Shown piece by piece: positions 26,089 to 36,169 of a stretch of DNA of 64,000 nucleotides. Every line of letters begins with the position of its first letter. Position 1 is the stretch's first letter. The translations under genes and the position numbers were made by a program. The notes beneath the pieces are model-generated. The model was given only the letters and a program-made list of their open reading frames with translations, was not told the DNA's origin and made no database searches. Source of the stretch: JAKFEW01 sp036675505. Lineage in GTDB: Bacteria; Cyanobacteriota; Sericytochromatia; S15B-MN24; JAQBPE01. The DNA lies in the NCBI GenBank assembly GCA_036675505.1, contig JAKFEW010000141.1, positions 62,001-126,000 of the forward strand, read 5' to 3'.

Positions 26089-28116
26089 TTAGATCCCGTC
26101 GCCGCCATCATCCGCCGCGCCGTCGTCGGCCGCGCCGTCGTCGGCCGCGCCGTCATCGGCCGCCCCGTCGTCAGCCGCGCCGTCGTCGGCCGCGCCGTCA
26201 TCGGCCGTACCATCGTCGTTTGCGCCATCGTCGTTCGCGCCGTCGTCAGCCGTGCCGTCATCGGCCGCTTCGTCGTCGATGTCGTCGTCGCCATCGCCGT
26301 CGTCGTCCTCGTCGACGGTGTCGGCCACGCCGTCGCCGTCGTCGTCGGTGTCGTCCTCGTCGGGCGTGCCGTCGTCGTCGAGGTCGCCGTCGTCCGCGAG
26401 CTCGGCGCCGTCGTCATCCGAGGCGTTCGGGTCGTCGTTGGTCCAGTTGCCGTCGGCTTCCCATTCCTCGCCGGACTCCTCGTCCTCCCAGTCGGGCATC
26501 TCGAGGGCGGACTCGTCCGAGGTGTCGAGCGTGCCGTCGTTGTCGTCGTCGAGGTCGTCCCAGTCTTCCGTGCCGTCGCCGTCGTCGTCGGCGTCGTACC
26601 AGTCGTAGACGCCGTCGCCATCGTCGTCGGCGGTCCAGGCGCCTTCGTCGATCGCTTGCTCGTACGAGCCGTCGTTCTGGTCGTCGGTGTCGTAGAGGTC
26701 GGGCAGGCCGTCGCCGTCGGCGTCGGCGCCTTCCTCCGCGAGCTGGTCGGGGATGCCGTCGCAGTCCCCGTCGAGGTCGTCCGAGTCCCACCAGCCGTCG
26801 CCGTCGTCGTCGTTGTCCTGGCCGTCGTCGGTGCCGTCGCCGTCGTCGTCCGGATCCTCGCTGGCGTTGACGAAGTCGTAGTCCCAGTCGTCCTCCCACT
26901 GCTCGTCCCAGTCGGCCCAATCGAACGCGAGGGCGATCGCGAAGGCACTCGCGTCCTCGTCGGCGGGGTCGAAGGCGTCGCACACGCCGTCGGCGTCCTG
27001 GTCGACGGCTTCCTCGGTGTCGAGCCCGCCGTCGCCGTCGTCGTCGGCGTCCACGGTGTCGGGGATGCCGTCGCCGTCGTCGTCGGTGTCGGTCGCGTCG
27101 TTCGTGCCGTCGCCGTCGTCGTCGGCGTCGGCCTCGTCGGGCAGGCCGTCCTCGTCGAGGTCGTGGTCCAGGTCCTCGAGGTCGGCCGTGGCGTCGTCGA
27201 GGCCGTCGCCGTCGTCGTCGTTGTCCTGGGCGTCGGGGATCTTGTCGCCGTCGTCGTCCTGGTCGTTGGCGTCGGCCTGGCCGTCGTTGTCGTCGTCCGA
27301 GTCCTGGACGTCGCCCGTGCCGTCGTGGTCGTTGTCGCTGTTCTCGGTCTTGTCGTAGCTGAGGACGCCCTCGTCCTGGGCGTCCGACGCGCCGTCGCCG
27401 TCGTCGTCGGTGTCGACGTCGTTGCTCTGGCCGTCGCCGTCGGTGTCCATGGTCTCGAGCGGGTTGAGGTTGCTCGTGGCGTTGGTCTCGTCAGAGTTCA
27501 CCTCGCCGACGTCGTAGGTCTTGCCTTCGTCGGCGTCGAGCCAGCTCTCCTGGTCGCCGCCGCCTGACGCGAAGCCGAGATCGACCTTCTTGCCGGACGG
27601 GTAGCGCACGACGATCTTGCCGATGCCCTTGCCCTGGCGCTTGCCCCTGGGCAGGACCGAGAGCTTGAAGTAGCCCTTTTCGTCCGGGTTCTCGCTGAAC
27701 GAGGAGCCGTCCTCGAAGATGAACGAGACGGTGATCTTCTTGGCGTCGACGGCCTTGAGGCCGTAGCGGTAGTTCAGCGCGCCGGCGGCGACGATGTTGC
27801 CGCCGATCATGAACCCGCCCTTCGGCGCGGTGAGCTGCGGGCGGGCCGACGTGGGCGCCGGCGGCTTGACGATGGGCGGCCTGGCCGGCTGGGCGGTCGT
27901 GCCGCCGATCGGCCGCGCGGCCGTGCCGCCGGGCGTCGCGGCGCCGGGCGTCGTGGCCGCGGCGCCGCCGGGCTGGGTGGCCGCCGTGCCGCCGGGCGGG
28001 GTCGGTTGCGCCGTGTTCGGTGCCGGGCAGCCGGTGAGGGCGACGGCGATCGAGAACGAGGCGGCCGTGGTCAGCGGCTTCGCGAGCCAACGACGCAGGG
28101 TGGTCTGGGACTTCAT
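26089..28116 (-). CDS. Lipoprotein with long calcium-type Asp repeat region
   Basis: The 675-residue product has a lipoprotein signal (RRWLAKPLTTAASFSIAVAL, lipobox LTGC, Cys 30). A Pro/Thr/Ala linker follows, then a beta domain (about 95-215) and about 400 residues of thrombospondin type-3-like or dockerin-like calcium loops of the form D-x-D-x-D-G-x-x-D (for instance DDDGDGIPDTVDAD). The last 60 residues are tandem A-D-D-G-A pentads. More than a third of the repeat region is Asp, so the protein is very acidic and should bind many calcium ions as a surface stalk. AGGAGG precedes the ATG. The usual family role is adhesion or rigid extension; the ligand is unknown. Confidence 0.85.
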   Translation of the reverse strand: MKSQTTLRRWLAKPLTTAASFSIAVALTGCPAPNTAQPTPPGGTAATQPGGAAATTPGAATPGGTAARPIGGTTAQPARPPIVKPPAPTSARPQLTAPKGGFMIGGNIVAAGALNYRYGLKAVDAKKITVSFIFEDGSSFSENPDEKGYFKLSVLPRGKRQGKGIGKIVVRYPSGKKVDLGFASGGGDQESWLDADEGKTYDVGEVNSDETNATSNLNPLETMDTDGDGQSNDVDTDDDGDGASDAQDEGVLSYDKTENSDNDHDGTGDVQDSDDDNDGQADANDQDDDGDKIPDAQDNDDDGDGLDDATADLEDLDHDLDEDGLPDEADADDDGDGTNDATDTDDDGDGIPDTVDADDDGDGGLDTEEAVDQDADGVCDAFDPADEDASAFAIALAFDWADWDEQWEDDWDYDFVNASEDPDDDGDGTDDGQDNDDDGDGWWDSDDLDGDCDGIPDQLAEEGADADGDGLPDLYDTDDQNDGSYEQAIDEGAWTADDDGDGVYDWYDADDDGDGTEDWDDLDDDNDGTLDTSDESALEMPDWEDEESGEEWEADGNWTNDDPNASDDDGAELADDGDLDDDGTPDEDDTDDDGDGVADTVDEDDDGDGDDDIDDEAADDGTADDGANDDGANDDGTADDGAADDGAADDGAADDGAADDGAADDGAADDGGDGI
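26100..26268. repeat. 15-bp minisatellite encoding ADDGA/NDDGT pentads
   Basis: About 11 copies of a 15-base unit (minus-strand sense GCNGACGACGGCGCG-like) form the C-terminal tail of the Asp-rich lipoprotein. Copies differ at a few positions. Length variation by slippage would stay in frame because the unit is a multiple of three. Confidence 0.8.
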
Positions 28117-28238
28117 CTTGAAAGGAACCTCCTCAACTCGCGGAGCATACGGTTACCCGTCTACCCGACGAGCAAGCGTTTCGAATGGTTCCCTTCAGGA
28201 ATTGTGCAAGGAACCGCAAGATTGGACCGGCGGGCGGC

Positions 28239-29105
28239 TCAGATCGAACCGGACCAGGGGCCTTCGAGCACCACCCGGCACAGCTGCGCGGGGCGCTCGG
28301 CGTCGTCCGGGTCGGTGATCAGCCAGGCCGCCGTGAGGTCCGCGTCGGGTGCGAGGCCCTCCACTTTTCGCACGCTGGGCGTGCCGTCCGCCTCCAGCAG
28401 CGGCGTCCAGCGCGCCACGGCCCCCGCCAGCACCCCGATCGCCGCGCCCACCACCGGCCCGTCGGCGATCGCGTCCGGCGTGTCCTCGGCCGCGGCCAGG
28501 TAGAGGTAGCGCCCGTCGGGCAGCGCCGCCGCGTCCGTGAACGACAGCGGGACCGCGCCGACGCCGCCGAGGTCGACCTCGAACGCCGCGCCGATCGGCG
28601 GCCGCGGGCCTTCCGGCCCGAGCGCGACGTCGAGCACCCAGTTGCGACAGGTCCCGCGACCGGCGCCGCGATGGAAGAGGCGCATGCCCTCCCCGTGGAT
28701 CGCCGCGCCCTCGATGTTCGGCGTCTCGCCGATCGCCGCCGCCACCGCGTCGTACAGCGCACCGGCCTCGAACCAGCGCACCTGGCCCTCCGCCGGGTTC
28801 AGGCGCGCGACCCGCCGCCGGCGTGGCGCGGAGCCCGAGCCGAGCAGCCAGAGGGCACCGTCGCGGGCGACGGCGATCGCCTCGAGGTCCGGCTTCTCCA
28901 GCTTCGCCTGCCGGCCCGCATCCGGCGCGAGCGGCAGGAGCGTGATTTCGAGCGTCAGCGGGTCGATGCGGGCCGCGGCCGGCGCGTCGTCCTGGATGGC
29001 GACCAACGCGCGGCCGGCCCACACGAGGCCCGAGCCCGCGCCCACGCCCGGCAGGTCCCGGACCTCGACGATGCGCGCCGTGAGCGCGGCGTCCTGCGCG
29101 GCCAT
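28239..29105 (-). CDS. Beta-propeller-like protein (DUF6929-type)
   Basis: The 288-residue protein has repeated propeller-like strands: GSGLVWAGRALVAIQDDA, KPDLEAIAVARDGALWLLGSGSAPRRR, NIEGAAIHGEGMRLFHRG, LPDGRYLYLAAAEDTPDA. The D-L-E-A-[IL] and G-S-G-S-x-x-R-R-R blocks and N-I-E-G-A match the DUF6929 family, related to the esterase-like phytase propellers. No signal peptide is seen and its enzymatic role is unknown. It starts four bases after the channel gene stop (29110), so they are one operon, and the protein may act in the cytosol with that channel. Confidence in the family is moderate. Confidence 0.7.
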   Translation of the reverse strand: MAAQDAALTARIVEVRDLPGVGAGSGLVWAGRALVAIQDDAPAAARIDPLTLEITLLPLAPDAGRQAKLEKPDLEAIAVARDGALWLLGSGSAPRRRRVARLNPAEGQVRWFEAGALYDAVAAAIGETPNIEGAAIHGEGMRLFHRGAGRGTCRNWVLDVALGPEGPRPPIGAAFEVDLGGVGAVPLSFTDAAALPDGRYLYLAAAEDTPDAIADGPVVGAAIGVLAGAVARWTPLLEADGTPSVRKVEGLAPDADLTAAWLITDPDDAERPAQLCRVVLEGPWSGSI

Positions 29106-29109
29106 CGCC

Positions 29110-31020
29110 TCAGTCCTCGGCGATCACGATGATGCGGTCGGCCGCCTCGTACGTGAACGCGCGCGACTTGGCCGGGTTCAGCGCCACGCCGTCCATCGGC
29201 CCGAGGCGTGCCTCGGGCGACATCAGGCGGTGCCCGATCGTCACCTCGCCGCGCCGCCTGGCGGCCTCGACCACCGTGTAGAACTCCACGGGCCGGCCGA
29301 GCGCCACGTAGTCCGCCGCCGGCTTGAGGTAGATTTCCTGGCCCTGGGTGTCGAGCAGATCGGTGAAGACGGCGTTGAGGTGCTTGTTCTCCGAGACCTG
29401 GGCGAGCATCAGGCTGATGATGTTGTTGCTGACGATGAAATCGTCGACCTTGGTCACCTTCGCGAGCTCGCGGTTCCGGATGTCGAGCATCTCGGAGACG
29501 ATGTTGACCTTCGCGCCCGTGCGCTCCGCGATCGTGCGCAGGTAGAGCAGCGTCACGAGCGTGCGCGCGTCGGCCTCCTGCTGGCCGAGCAGCTCGGTGT
29601 AGCCGAGCACGATCACGTGCTGGTAGCTCCAGATGTCGAGCGAATCGAGCGTGGTGAAGTCGGTGGTGTCGCCCCGCCAGAAGCTCACCGTCTGGTTCTG
29701 CAGCAGCGGCTGGAGCCCCGCGAGATCGTCGGCCGGCTCGGGCACGTCGGCCACCACCGTCACCTCGGAGCCGTCCGGCACGTAGTAGTCCATCTCGCGG
29801 ATGATCGCGGGCGCCCGGCGGTTCCAGGCCAGGATCAACGTGCGGCGCGGCTTGCCCTTCGGCTCGCGCTCGCCCGTGCGGATCGCCTCCTCGTCGAAGC
29901 GGGGCGCGCCGCGCAACGCGAAGTGCGCGGCGTCCGCGGTGATCGCGAAGAGCTGATCGTCGGCGGCGATCACCGTGTCCATGGGCGGGTTCAGCACGAT
30001 GCGCCCATCGCCGCGGCGCATGCCGATGACCGCGCAGGTCTCGTAGGCGAGCAGCGCCTCGCCGAACGTCTTGCCCACCAGCGCCGGCTCGCCCTTCAAG
30101 TAGATCTCGTCGCCGGCGAAGTCGAAGAGCTCCGTGTAGACGTGTGAGAGGCCCGATTGGAAGCAGGTCTGCACCGTCAGGCGGGTCACGACCTCGCTCG
30201 ACAGCACGATCTCGAGCTCGTCGCCGCCGACGAGCTCCGCCACCTCACGTTTCTTGGAGTCTTGCAGCTCGGCCACGATGTGGTACTTGCCGGCCTTGCG
30301 GCCCGGGTTGTTGGTGATCGCGAGGATCGTCTTGAGCACGTGGGTGTCGGCGTCGCCGCCTTCGGGCGCGAGCACGATGATCGCCCGCGCGTCGTCCGGG
30401 TTCACGATCGCGAGGTCGTCGAGATCGATCGGCAGGCCGGTGCGGCAAATCACCCTGGTGCGCTTGAGGTCGGCGACCTTGGTGCGGATCTCCTGCTCCA
30501 TCTCGACCTTGTCTTTGTCGGCCAGGATCACGACGCGCGAGCGCTTGTCGCCCTCGTGGGCGGTGGCGAGCTCGGAGAGGATCGTGAACACGCTCGGCGA
30601 CCAGCCCAGGATCAAGGTGTGGTCCGTTTCCATGACGAAGGTGCGGCCGCGGCGCGCCTCCTCGAGCTTGTCGACCAGGCCGGTGGTCAACAGACCGATG
30701 AGCGCCGACACGATCAGCAGGCCCGTCAGCGTGACGAGCAGCATGAGGATCCTGAACTCCCAGTCCGGCGGATCGTTGCCCATCGTGCCGCCGTCGAAGA
30801 GGTGGGCGAGCGAGGTCCAGATGGCTTCGCGCGTGTCGAAGCCGTGGGCGCCGTCGGGCGTGATGCCGGAGGCCACCAGGAACGTCACGGCCAACGTGAC
30901 GACCAGCGCGGTGATCACGCCGAGGATGCCGACCTGCGCGAAGGTGCCGAGCCCCAACAAGCGGTCGGCGAGGTAGCGCAGGCGGGCCCACGTTAGGTTC
31001 TTTTTGGCGGGATGCGACAT
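29110..31020 (-). CDS. CASTOR/POLLUX-like ion channel with cytosolic RCK-type domains
   Basis: The ATG at 31020 was chosen as the first downstream of a TATAAT on this strand; an upstream ATG at 31053 overlaps that box. The 636-residue protein has a membrane segment 27-51, a re-entrant pore stretch (REAIWTSLAHLFDGGTMGND, 64-83), a second segment 88-118 and a long cytosolic part. The cytosolic part has Rossmann-like strands (HTLILGWSPSVFTILSEL; RTLILAWNRRAPAIIREMD) and TrkA-C-like lobes, characteristic of CASTOR/POLLUX/SYM8 channels, known for calcium or potassium conductance in plant symbiosis and present in many bacteria. It likely gates ion flow on ligand binding. It is in an operon with the DUF6929-type gene. 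Confidence 0.85.
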   Translation of the reverse strand: MSHPAKKNLTWARLRYLADRLLGLGTFAQVGILGVITALVVTLAVTFLVASGITPDGAHGFDTREAIWTSLAHLFDGGTMGNDPPDWEFRILMLLVTLTGLLIVSALIGLLTTGLVDKLEEARRGRTFVMETDHTLILGWSPSVFTILSELATAHEGDKRSRVVILADKDKVEMEQEIRTKVADLKRTRVICRTGLPIDLDDLAIVNPDDARAIIVLAPEGGDADTHVLKTILAITNNPGRKAGKYHIVAELQDSKKREVAELVGGDELEIVLSSEVVTRLTVQTCFQSGLSHVYTELFDFAGDEIYLKGEPALVGKTFGEALLAYETCAVIGMRRGDGRIVLNPPMDTVIAADDQLFAITADAAHFALRGAPRFDEEAIRTGEREPKGKPRRTLILAWNRRAPAIIREMDYYVPDGSEVTVVADVPEPADDLAGLQPLLQNQTVSFWRGDTTDFTTLDSLDIWSYQHVIVLGYTELLGQQEADARTLVTLLYLRTIAERTGAKVNIVSEMLDIRNRELAKVTKVDDFIVSNNIISLMLAQVSENKHLNAVFTDLLDTQGQEIYLKPAADYVALGRPVEFYTVVEAARRRGEVTIGHRLMSPEARLGPMDGVALNPAKSRAFTYEAADRIIVIAED

Positions 31021-31051
31021 CAATGCTGCGAGAAGGAGCGTGAGCCCGAAC

Positions 31052-31057
31052 ATTATA
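31052..31057 (-). promoter_or_regulatory. Consensus -10 box between channel and GH114-like genes
   Basis: TATAAT on the minus strand at 31057-31052 lies 32 bases ahead of the channel ATG. No good -35 is seen. The divergent plus-strand gene starts at 31081, so the 60-base gap must hold both promoters. Confidence 0.4.
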
Positions 31058-31080
31058 GACGCATCTGCTAAGATGAGAGC

Positions 31081-32109
31081 GTGTCGCGCTCCCTCTGTAT
31101 CGCCGCATCGCTGCTCCTGACGCTCTCGGCCTGCGATTTGCCGCCCGGGCGACCGGCCACATCCAGCCCGCCGCCGGGCGCGGATGAGCCCGTGCCGATC
31201 GGCCGCGGCCCTGACCCCACGCCGCGGCCGATGTCGAGCCCGCGGCCGACGCCCGTGCCGTTGCCGGTCACGGCCAGCCGCGGCGTCCCCACGGGCGATG
31301 CCTGGTTGCTCCACCGCGGCCCGATCACCCAGCTCGGCAACCTGGCGACGGTCGCCGCGCGCTATTCGCTGATCGTGGTCGAGGCCGACCCTGAGCTCAA
31401 GCGCATCACGCCCGCCCAGATCACGGCGCTCAAGGCGAATGGCAAGAACCGGGTGCTCGGCTGGCTGAGCCTCGGCGTGGCCGAGGCGTCGCGGCCGGTG
31501 TGGCAGCGATCGGCCGCGGTCGTCGAGCGGGCGGGAATCGGGCCACGCGCGGGCCGCGCGGGCGAGACCTGGATCAACTCGGACGACGGCTCGATCACGA
31601 GCATCATCGTCAAGCAGCTCGCCAAGGCGATCGCCGAGACCGGCGTCGACGGCTTCATGCTCGGCGACGTCGAGCTCGCCGAGCACCTCGCCGATGCGGC
31701 GGACGGCCCCTGCCAGGCCAGCTGTCGCCAGAGCCTGCTCGATTTGATCGGCATCCTGCGCACGAGCTACCCGGACGCGCTGCTCGTCGCCTACGGCGCC
31801 ACCGGCGACGCGTTGCGGTTCGGCACCGCGGCCGACCAGCAGCCGATCCCCGCCATGCTCGACGGCGTGGTCGGCGAGGCGGTCTATGCGCCGGCCTACG
31901 ACGAGCTCGCCGAGCTCGAGCTCAAGAGCTGGCGGGACATGAAGCTCACGCTGAACGGCCGGCCGCTCTTCCTGGGCACGGCGGACGCCGTGGCCGATTG
32001 CGACGCCGGCGTGGTGGGCGCCGCCGCGACGCGGGCCCGCCAGGCCGGCTTCACGCCGTCGCTGGGCACCGCGCTCGACGCGGCGCGCAAGCCGTGTGCC
32101 GGCGAGTGA
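31081..32109 (+). CDS. Lipoprotein with GH114-like TIM-barrel domain
   Basis: The GTG start gives MSRSLCIAASLLLTLSAC, a lipoprotein signal with Cys 18. A Pro-rich linker (20-65) separates it from a domain of about 270 residues. There, YSLIVVEADPELKRITPAQITALKANGKNRVLGWLSLGVAE, ETGVDGFMLGDVELAE and PDALLVAYGATGDAL reproduce the strand order of GH114-type (TM1410/MJ1477) TIM barrels (endo-alpha-1,4-polygalactosaminidase-like). The usual catalytic Glu at strand 4 may be the acidic D/E of GDVE. The substrate would be an amino-sugar polysaccharide in matrix or wall, but that is inference. It precedes mltG by 16 bases, so the two may be one operon. Confidence 0.75.
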   Translation: MSRSLCIAASLLLTLSACDLPPGRPATSSPPPGADEPVPIGRGPDPTPRPMSSPRPTPVPLPVTASRGVPTGDAWLLHRGPITQLGNLATVAARYSLIVVEADPELKRITPAQITALKANGKNRVLGWLSLGVAEASRPVWQRSAAVVERAGIGPRAGRAGETWINSDDGSITSIIVKQLAKAIAETGVDGFMLGDVELAEHLADAADGPCQASCRQSLLDLIGILRTSYPDALLVAYGATGDALRFGTAADQQPIPAMLDGVVGEAVYAPAYDELAELELKSWRDMKLTLNGRPLFLGTADAVADCDAGVVGAAATRARQAGFTPSLGTALDAARKPCAGE

Positions 32110-32125
32110 CCGGGTAGGGCCGCCG

Positions 32126-33139
32126 ATGCGCTGGGTCTTCGTCCTGTTGTTCGTCGCCATGGCCGCCGCGGGCGCCGGCTGGGCGGCCTTCGAGCGCCTG
32201 CTCGCGCCCGTCTCGGCGGCGGACCGCGCCCAGCTCGTCGAGGTGCGGCCGGGCAGCGGGGGGGCGGCGATCGCCCGGCAGCTCGAGCGCCAGAAGCTGA
32301 TCCGCTCCGACGCGGCGTTCTCGCTTTACTTGCGTTACATGGGGTACGACCGGGCGATCAAGGCCGGCCTCTACGCGATCGCGCCGAAGCTGGGCGCGCG
32401 CGGCGTGGCCGAGGTGCTCGTGGAGGGCCGCGGGATGGGCACCCGCATCACGGTCCCGGAAGGCCTGATGCTCGCCGACATCGCGAAGATCGTCGAGAAG
32501 CATGTGCCGGGGGGCGGCGCGCGCTTCCTGGCCTACGCGGGCCGGCCGTCGGCGTTCAGGGAGGACTACCCGTGGCTGCCCGCCCTGCCTGCCGGCGCCA
32601 CGCTCGAGGGCTTCTGCTTCCCCGACACCTACGTGGTGACGCCGGGGCCCGGGGCCGCGGCCGACTTGCTGCGCCTGATGCTCGCGCGCTTCGAGCAGGC
32701 CGCGCTGCCGGTGCTGAAGGAGCCCGGCGCGGACCTCGACCTCTATCAGCGGGTCGTGATGGCTTCGATCGTCGAGAAGGAGGCCGTGCACGCCCGCGAG
32801 CGCCCGACGATCGCGGGCGTGTTCCACAACCGCCTGGCGAGCGGCATGCCCTTCGGCTCGGACCCGACCGTGGAGTACGCGCTGGGCCGCCACCAGGACG
32901 AACGCGGGCTCACCTTCAAGGACATCGCGATCGACTCGCCGTACAACACCTACAAGCACGCCGGTCTGCCGCCCGGGCCGATCGCCAACCCGGGCCTCGC
33001 GAGCATCCAGGCCGCGGTGCACCCGGAGAAGACGCCGCTGCTGTACTTCGTCGCGAAGGGCGACGGCTCGCACGTCTTCACGCGCACCTACCAGGAACAC
33101 TTGGCCGCGCAGGCGAGAATCCTCGCCGCGCGCCGGTAG
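32126..33139 (+). CDS. mltG: Endolytic murein transglycosylase
   Basis: The 337-residue protein has one N-terminal membrane span (MRWVFVLLFVAMAAAGAGWA) and a YceG-like domain. The catalytic Glu (E217, in ASIVEKEA) sits at the same position as E218 of the E. coli enzyme. A LysM-like subdomain lies near VRPGSGGAAIARQLERQKLI, and the late DSPYNTY-GLPPGPIANPG motif is characteristic. MltG cleaves nascent glycan strands and sets their length, acting in the periplasm with penicillin-binding proteins. The ATG has a poor ribosome binding site (GGGTAGGG). It follows the GH114-like lipoprotein. Confidence 0.93.
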   Translation: MRWVFVLLFVAMAAAGAGWAAFERLLAPVSAADRAQLVEVRPGSGGAAIARQLERQKLIRSDAAFSLYLRYMGYDRAIKAGLYAIAPKLGARGVAEVLVEGRGMGTRITVPEGLMLADIAKIVEKHVPGGGARFLAYAGRPSAFREDYPWLPALPAGATLEGFCFPDTYVVTPGPGAAADLLRLMLARFEQAALPVLKEPGADLDLYQRVVMASIVEKEAVHARERPTIAGVFHNRLASGMPFGSDPTVEYALGRHQDERGLTFKDIAIDSPYNTYKHAGLPPGPIANPGLASIQAAVHPEKTPLLYFVAKGDGSHVFTRTYQEHLAAQARILAARR

Positions 33140-33140
33140 C

Positions 33141-33251
33141 CTACTTCTTGGTTTCCCTCGGGGTCGGCGCGATCTCGACGACCTTGCGGACGTTGGACGC
33201 GGAGACCTGTTTCTCGACGACGGGTTGATCGAAGTGCGGATTACAAGCCAT
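33141..33251 (-). CDS. 36-residue ORF with strong ribosome binding site
   Basis: On the minus strand ATG at 33251 runs to TAG at 33143-33141 (37 codons including stop). The product reads MACNPHFDQPVVEKQVSASN then VRKVVEIAPTPRETKK; it is hydrophilic with one Cys. Translation is supported by AGGAGAG eight bases before the ATG and a TATAAA about 40 bases upstream. It lies between mltG (convergent, stops two bases apart) and the amino-acid transporter. No family is recognised; it could be a small regulatory or leader peptide. Confidence 0.45.
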   Translation of the reverse strand: MACNPHFDQPVVEKQVSASNVRKVVEIAPTPRETKK

Positions 33252-33352
33252 TTTTTGGACTCTCCTCGTATCGAGGATTTTATACCTCGTGCCGACCAGA
33301 TTCATGCTGCTTGGTTACACGTCTTTACACATCAGCGGAAACCACGAAACCG

Positions 33353-34861
33353 TTATGCCACCTTCAGCCGGGCCTCGATCCAGCGGGCGAAGAGGCTCGT
33401 CGGATACGAGATGGCGAAGTAGATGGCCGCCGCCACCAGGCCGAAGCCCATGTAGTTGTAGGTGGCCGACGCCATCATGCCGTAGGCCTTGGTCAGCTCC
33501 ACCAGCGTGATCACGCTGACGACCGACGAGTCCTTGAAGAGCGCGATGAAGTCGTTCGTGACCGGCGGGATCACGATGCGGAAGGCCTGCGGGAAGACGA
33601 CCTCGCGCAGCATCTGCCAGCGGTCCAGGCCGAGCGCCATCGCCGCCTCGATCTGTCCCTTCGGCACGGCGAGCAGCCCGGCGCGGTAGTTCTCGGCCTC
33701 GTAGGCCGCGTAGTTCAGGCCGAGGCCCACCACGGCCGCGACGAAGGCGTCGAGCTGGATGCCCAGGTTGGGCAGGCCGTAGTAGATGAGGAAGAGCTGG
33801 ATCAAGAGCGGCGTGCCGCGGAAGACCTCGACGTAGGCCGCCGCCAGCCAGGCGATCGGCCGCGCGCCATAGACGCGCGCCACCGCGAGCGTGGCGCCGA
33901 GGGTCACGGCGAGCAGCATGCCGAGCACCGAGACCGTGATGGTCATCAAGGTGCCCTGGGCGAAGAGCGGCGCGGCGTCGCGCAGCTGCTGGGGAAAGGT
34001 CTTGGTCAGGGCGGTGGGCGCGAGGTCGGTCGCGGCGAGCGCCTGGTCTTCGGGCAGCGACAGCTTGGCCTGCGCGTCGTTCCAGAGCTCGTACTTCCTC
34101 AAGATGGCGGCGAGCTCGCCGGTGACGAGCAGCCGCCCGATCGCCCGATCGATTTCGCGCTTGAGCGCCCCGTCCTCCTTGCGCAGGGCGATCGCGTAGA
34201 GCCCCTCGCTGAACGGCTGGCCGGCGAATTCCATCCCCTCGCGGCGGCCATAGGCCACGGCGATCGGGAGGTCCTGCAAGACGGCGTCGAGCCGGCCCAC
34301 CAGCAAATCGTCGTAAGGCTGCACGCTGCTCGGATAGATCTTGATGTCGACCCCGCCGGTCTCCTGGAGCAGCCGCTCGGCGACCGTCGCGCCCAGCGTG
34401 CCCACCTTGAGGCCCTTCACCGATTTCAGGTCCGCGATCCGCCTGGGGTTGCCCTTCCGCACCACGAATTGTTGGGTGTAGACGTAGTAGGGGCGCGAGA
34501 AGAGGATCTCGCCCTGGCGGTCCTGCGTGATCTCGATGCCATTGAAGGCGATGTCGTAGTTCTTGCGCGTGAGCGCCGGGATCAGGCCATCCCAGGCGTT
34601 GTGGACGATCTTGCCCTTCACGCCCAGCTCGCGCGCGATCGCGCGGCCGATCTCGGTCTCGAAGCCCGAGGCGCCCTGGGGATCATGCGGATCGGCGATC
34701 ACGAAGGGCGCGCCGCCTTCGAGGTCCGTGCCCCAGCTCAGCTCGCCGCGCTGCTTGATTTCGGCGAGCGTATCCGCCGCGGCCGCGGGGCCGTGAAGCA
34801 GCACGACGAGGACGGCCAGGAGCGAGAGCAGGAAGGCGGCGAATGGCGGTGGAGCAGGCAC
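33353..34861 (-). CDS. Fused substrate-binding and permease subunit of a polar amino-acid ABC transporter
   Basis: The GTG start at 34861 begins a signal sequence (FAAFLLSLLAVLVVLLHG). The 502-residue protein has a SBP_bac_3 domain (about 27-255; GELSWGTDLEGGAPFVIAD, LKVGTLGATVAERLL) and then a HisM/GlnP-type permease (about 300-502, four to five spans). The permease carries the EAA loop EAENYRAGLLAVPKGQIEAAMALGL that docks the ATPase. The fusion is known in GlnP-like systems of Terrabacteria. It should import glutamine, glutamate or a related amino acid; the binding site R/D pair supports alpha-amino acids. The ATPase gene is not next to it and must be elsewhere. Confidence 0.88.
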   Translation of the reverse strand: MPAPPPFAAFLLSLLAVLVVLLHGPAAAADTLAEIKQRGELSWGTDLEGGAPFVIADPHDPQGASGFETEIGRAIARELGVKGKIVHNAWDGLIPALTRKNYDIAFNGIEITQDRQGEILFSRPYYVYTQQFVVRKGNPRRIADLKSVKGLKVGTLGATVAERLLQETGGVDIKIYPSSVQPYDDLLVGRLDAVLQDLPIAVAYGRREGMEFAGQPFSEGLYAIALRKEDGALKREIDRAIGRLLVTGELAAILRKYELWNDAQAKLSLPEDQALAATDLAPTALTKTFPQQLRDAAPLFAQGTLMTITVSVLGMLLAVTLGATLAVARVYGARPIAWLAAAYVEVFRGTPLLIQLFLIYYGLPNLGIQLDAFVAAVVGLGLNYAAYEAENYRAGLLAVPKGQIEAAMALGLDRWQMLREVVFPQAFRIVIPPVTNDFIALFKDSSVVSVITLVELTKAYGMMASATYNYMGFGLVAAAIYFAISYPTSLFARWIEARLKVA

Positions 34862-34909
34862 GCCATTAGTGTACCGGCCCCGGGCGTGGGGTCAACCAAG
34901 CATAGGAAA

Positions 34910-36103
<1,194 letters not shown>

Positions 36104-36169
36104 AAAACCCTCATGCCGAGCTTAGCACGAGGATTGCCAGGGGGGGAAGCCCTGACGCGGATTTCCGAC

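Noticed and set aside
26100..26268. Short tandem repeat as a CRISPR array
   Set aside because: The 15-base units are contiguous with no spacers and lie inside a coding frame.
26656..27567. Plus-strand Val-rich open frames across the Asp-rich repeat
   Set aside because: They are shadows of the GAC/GTC repeat; the minus frame has a signal, linker and calcium loops.
31021..32160. N-terminal extension of the ion channel frame
   Set aside because: It is antisense to the GH114-like lipoprotein and would remove the expected start just before the first membrane span.
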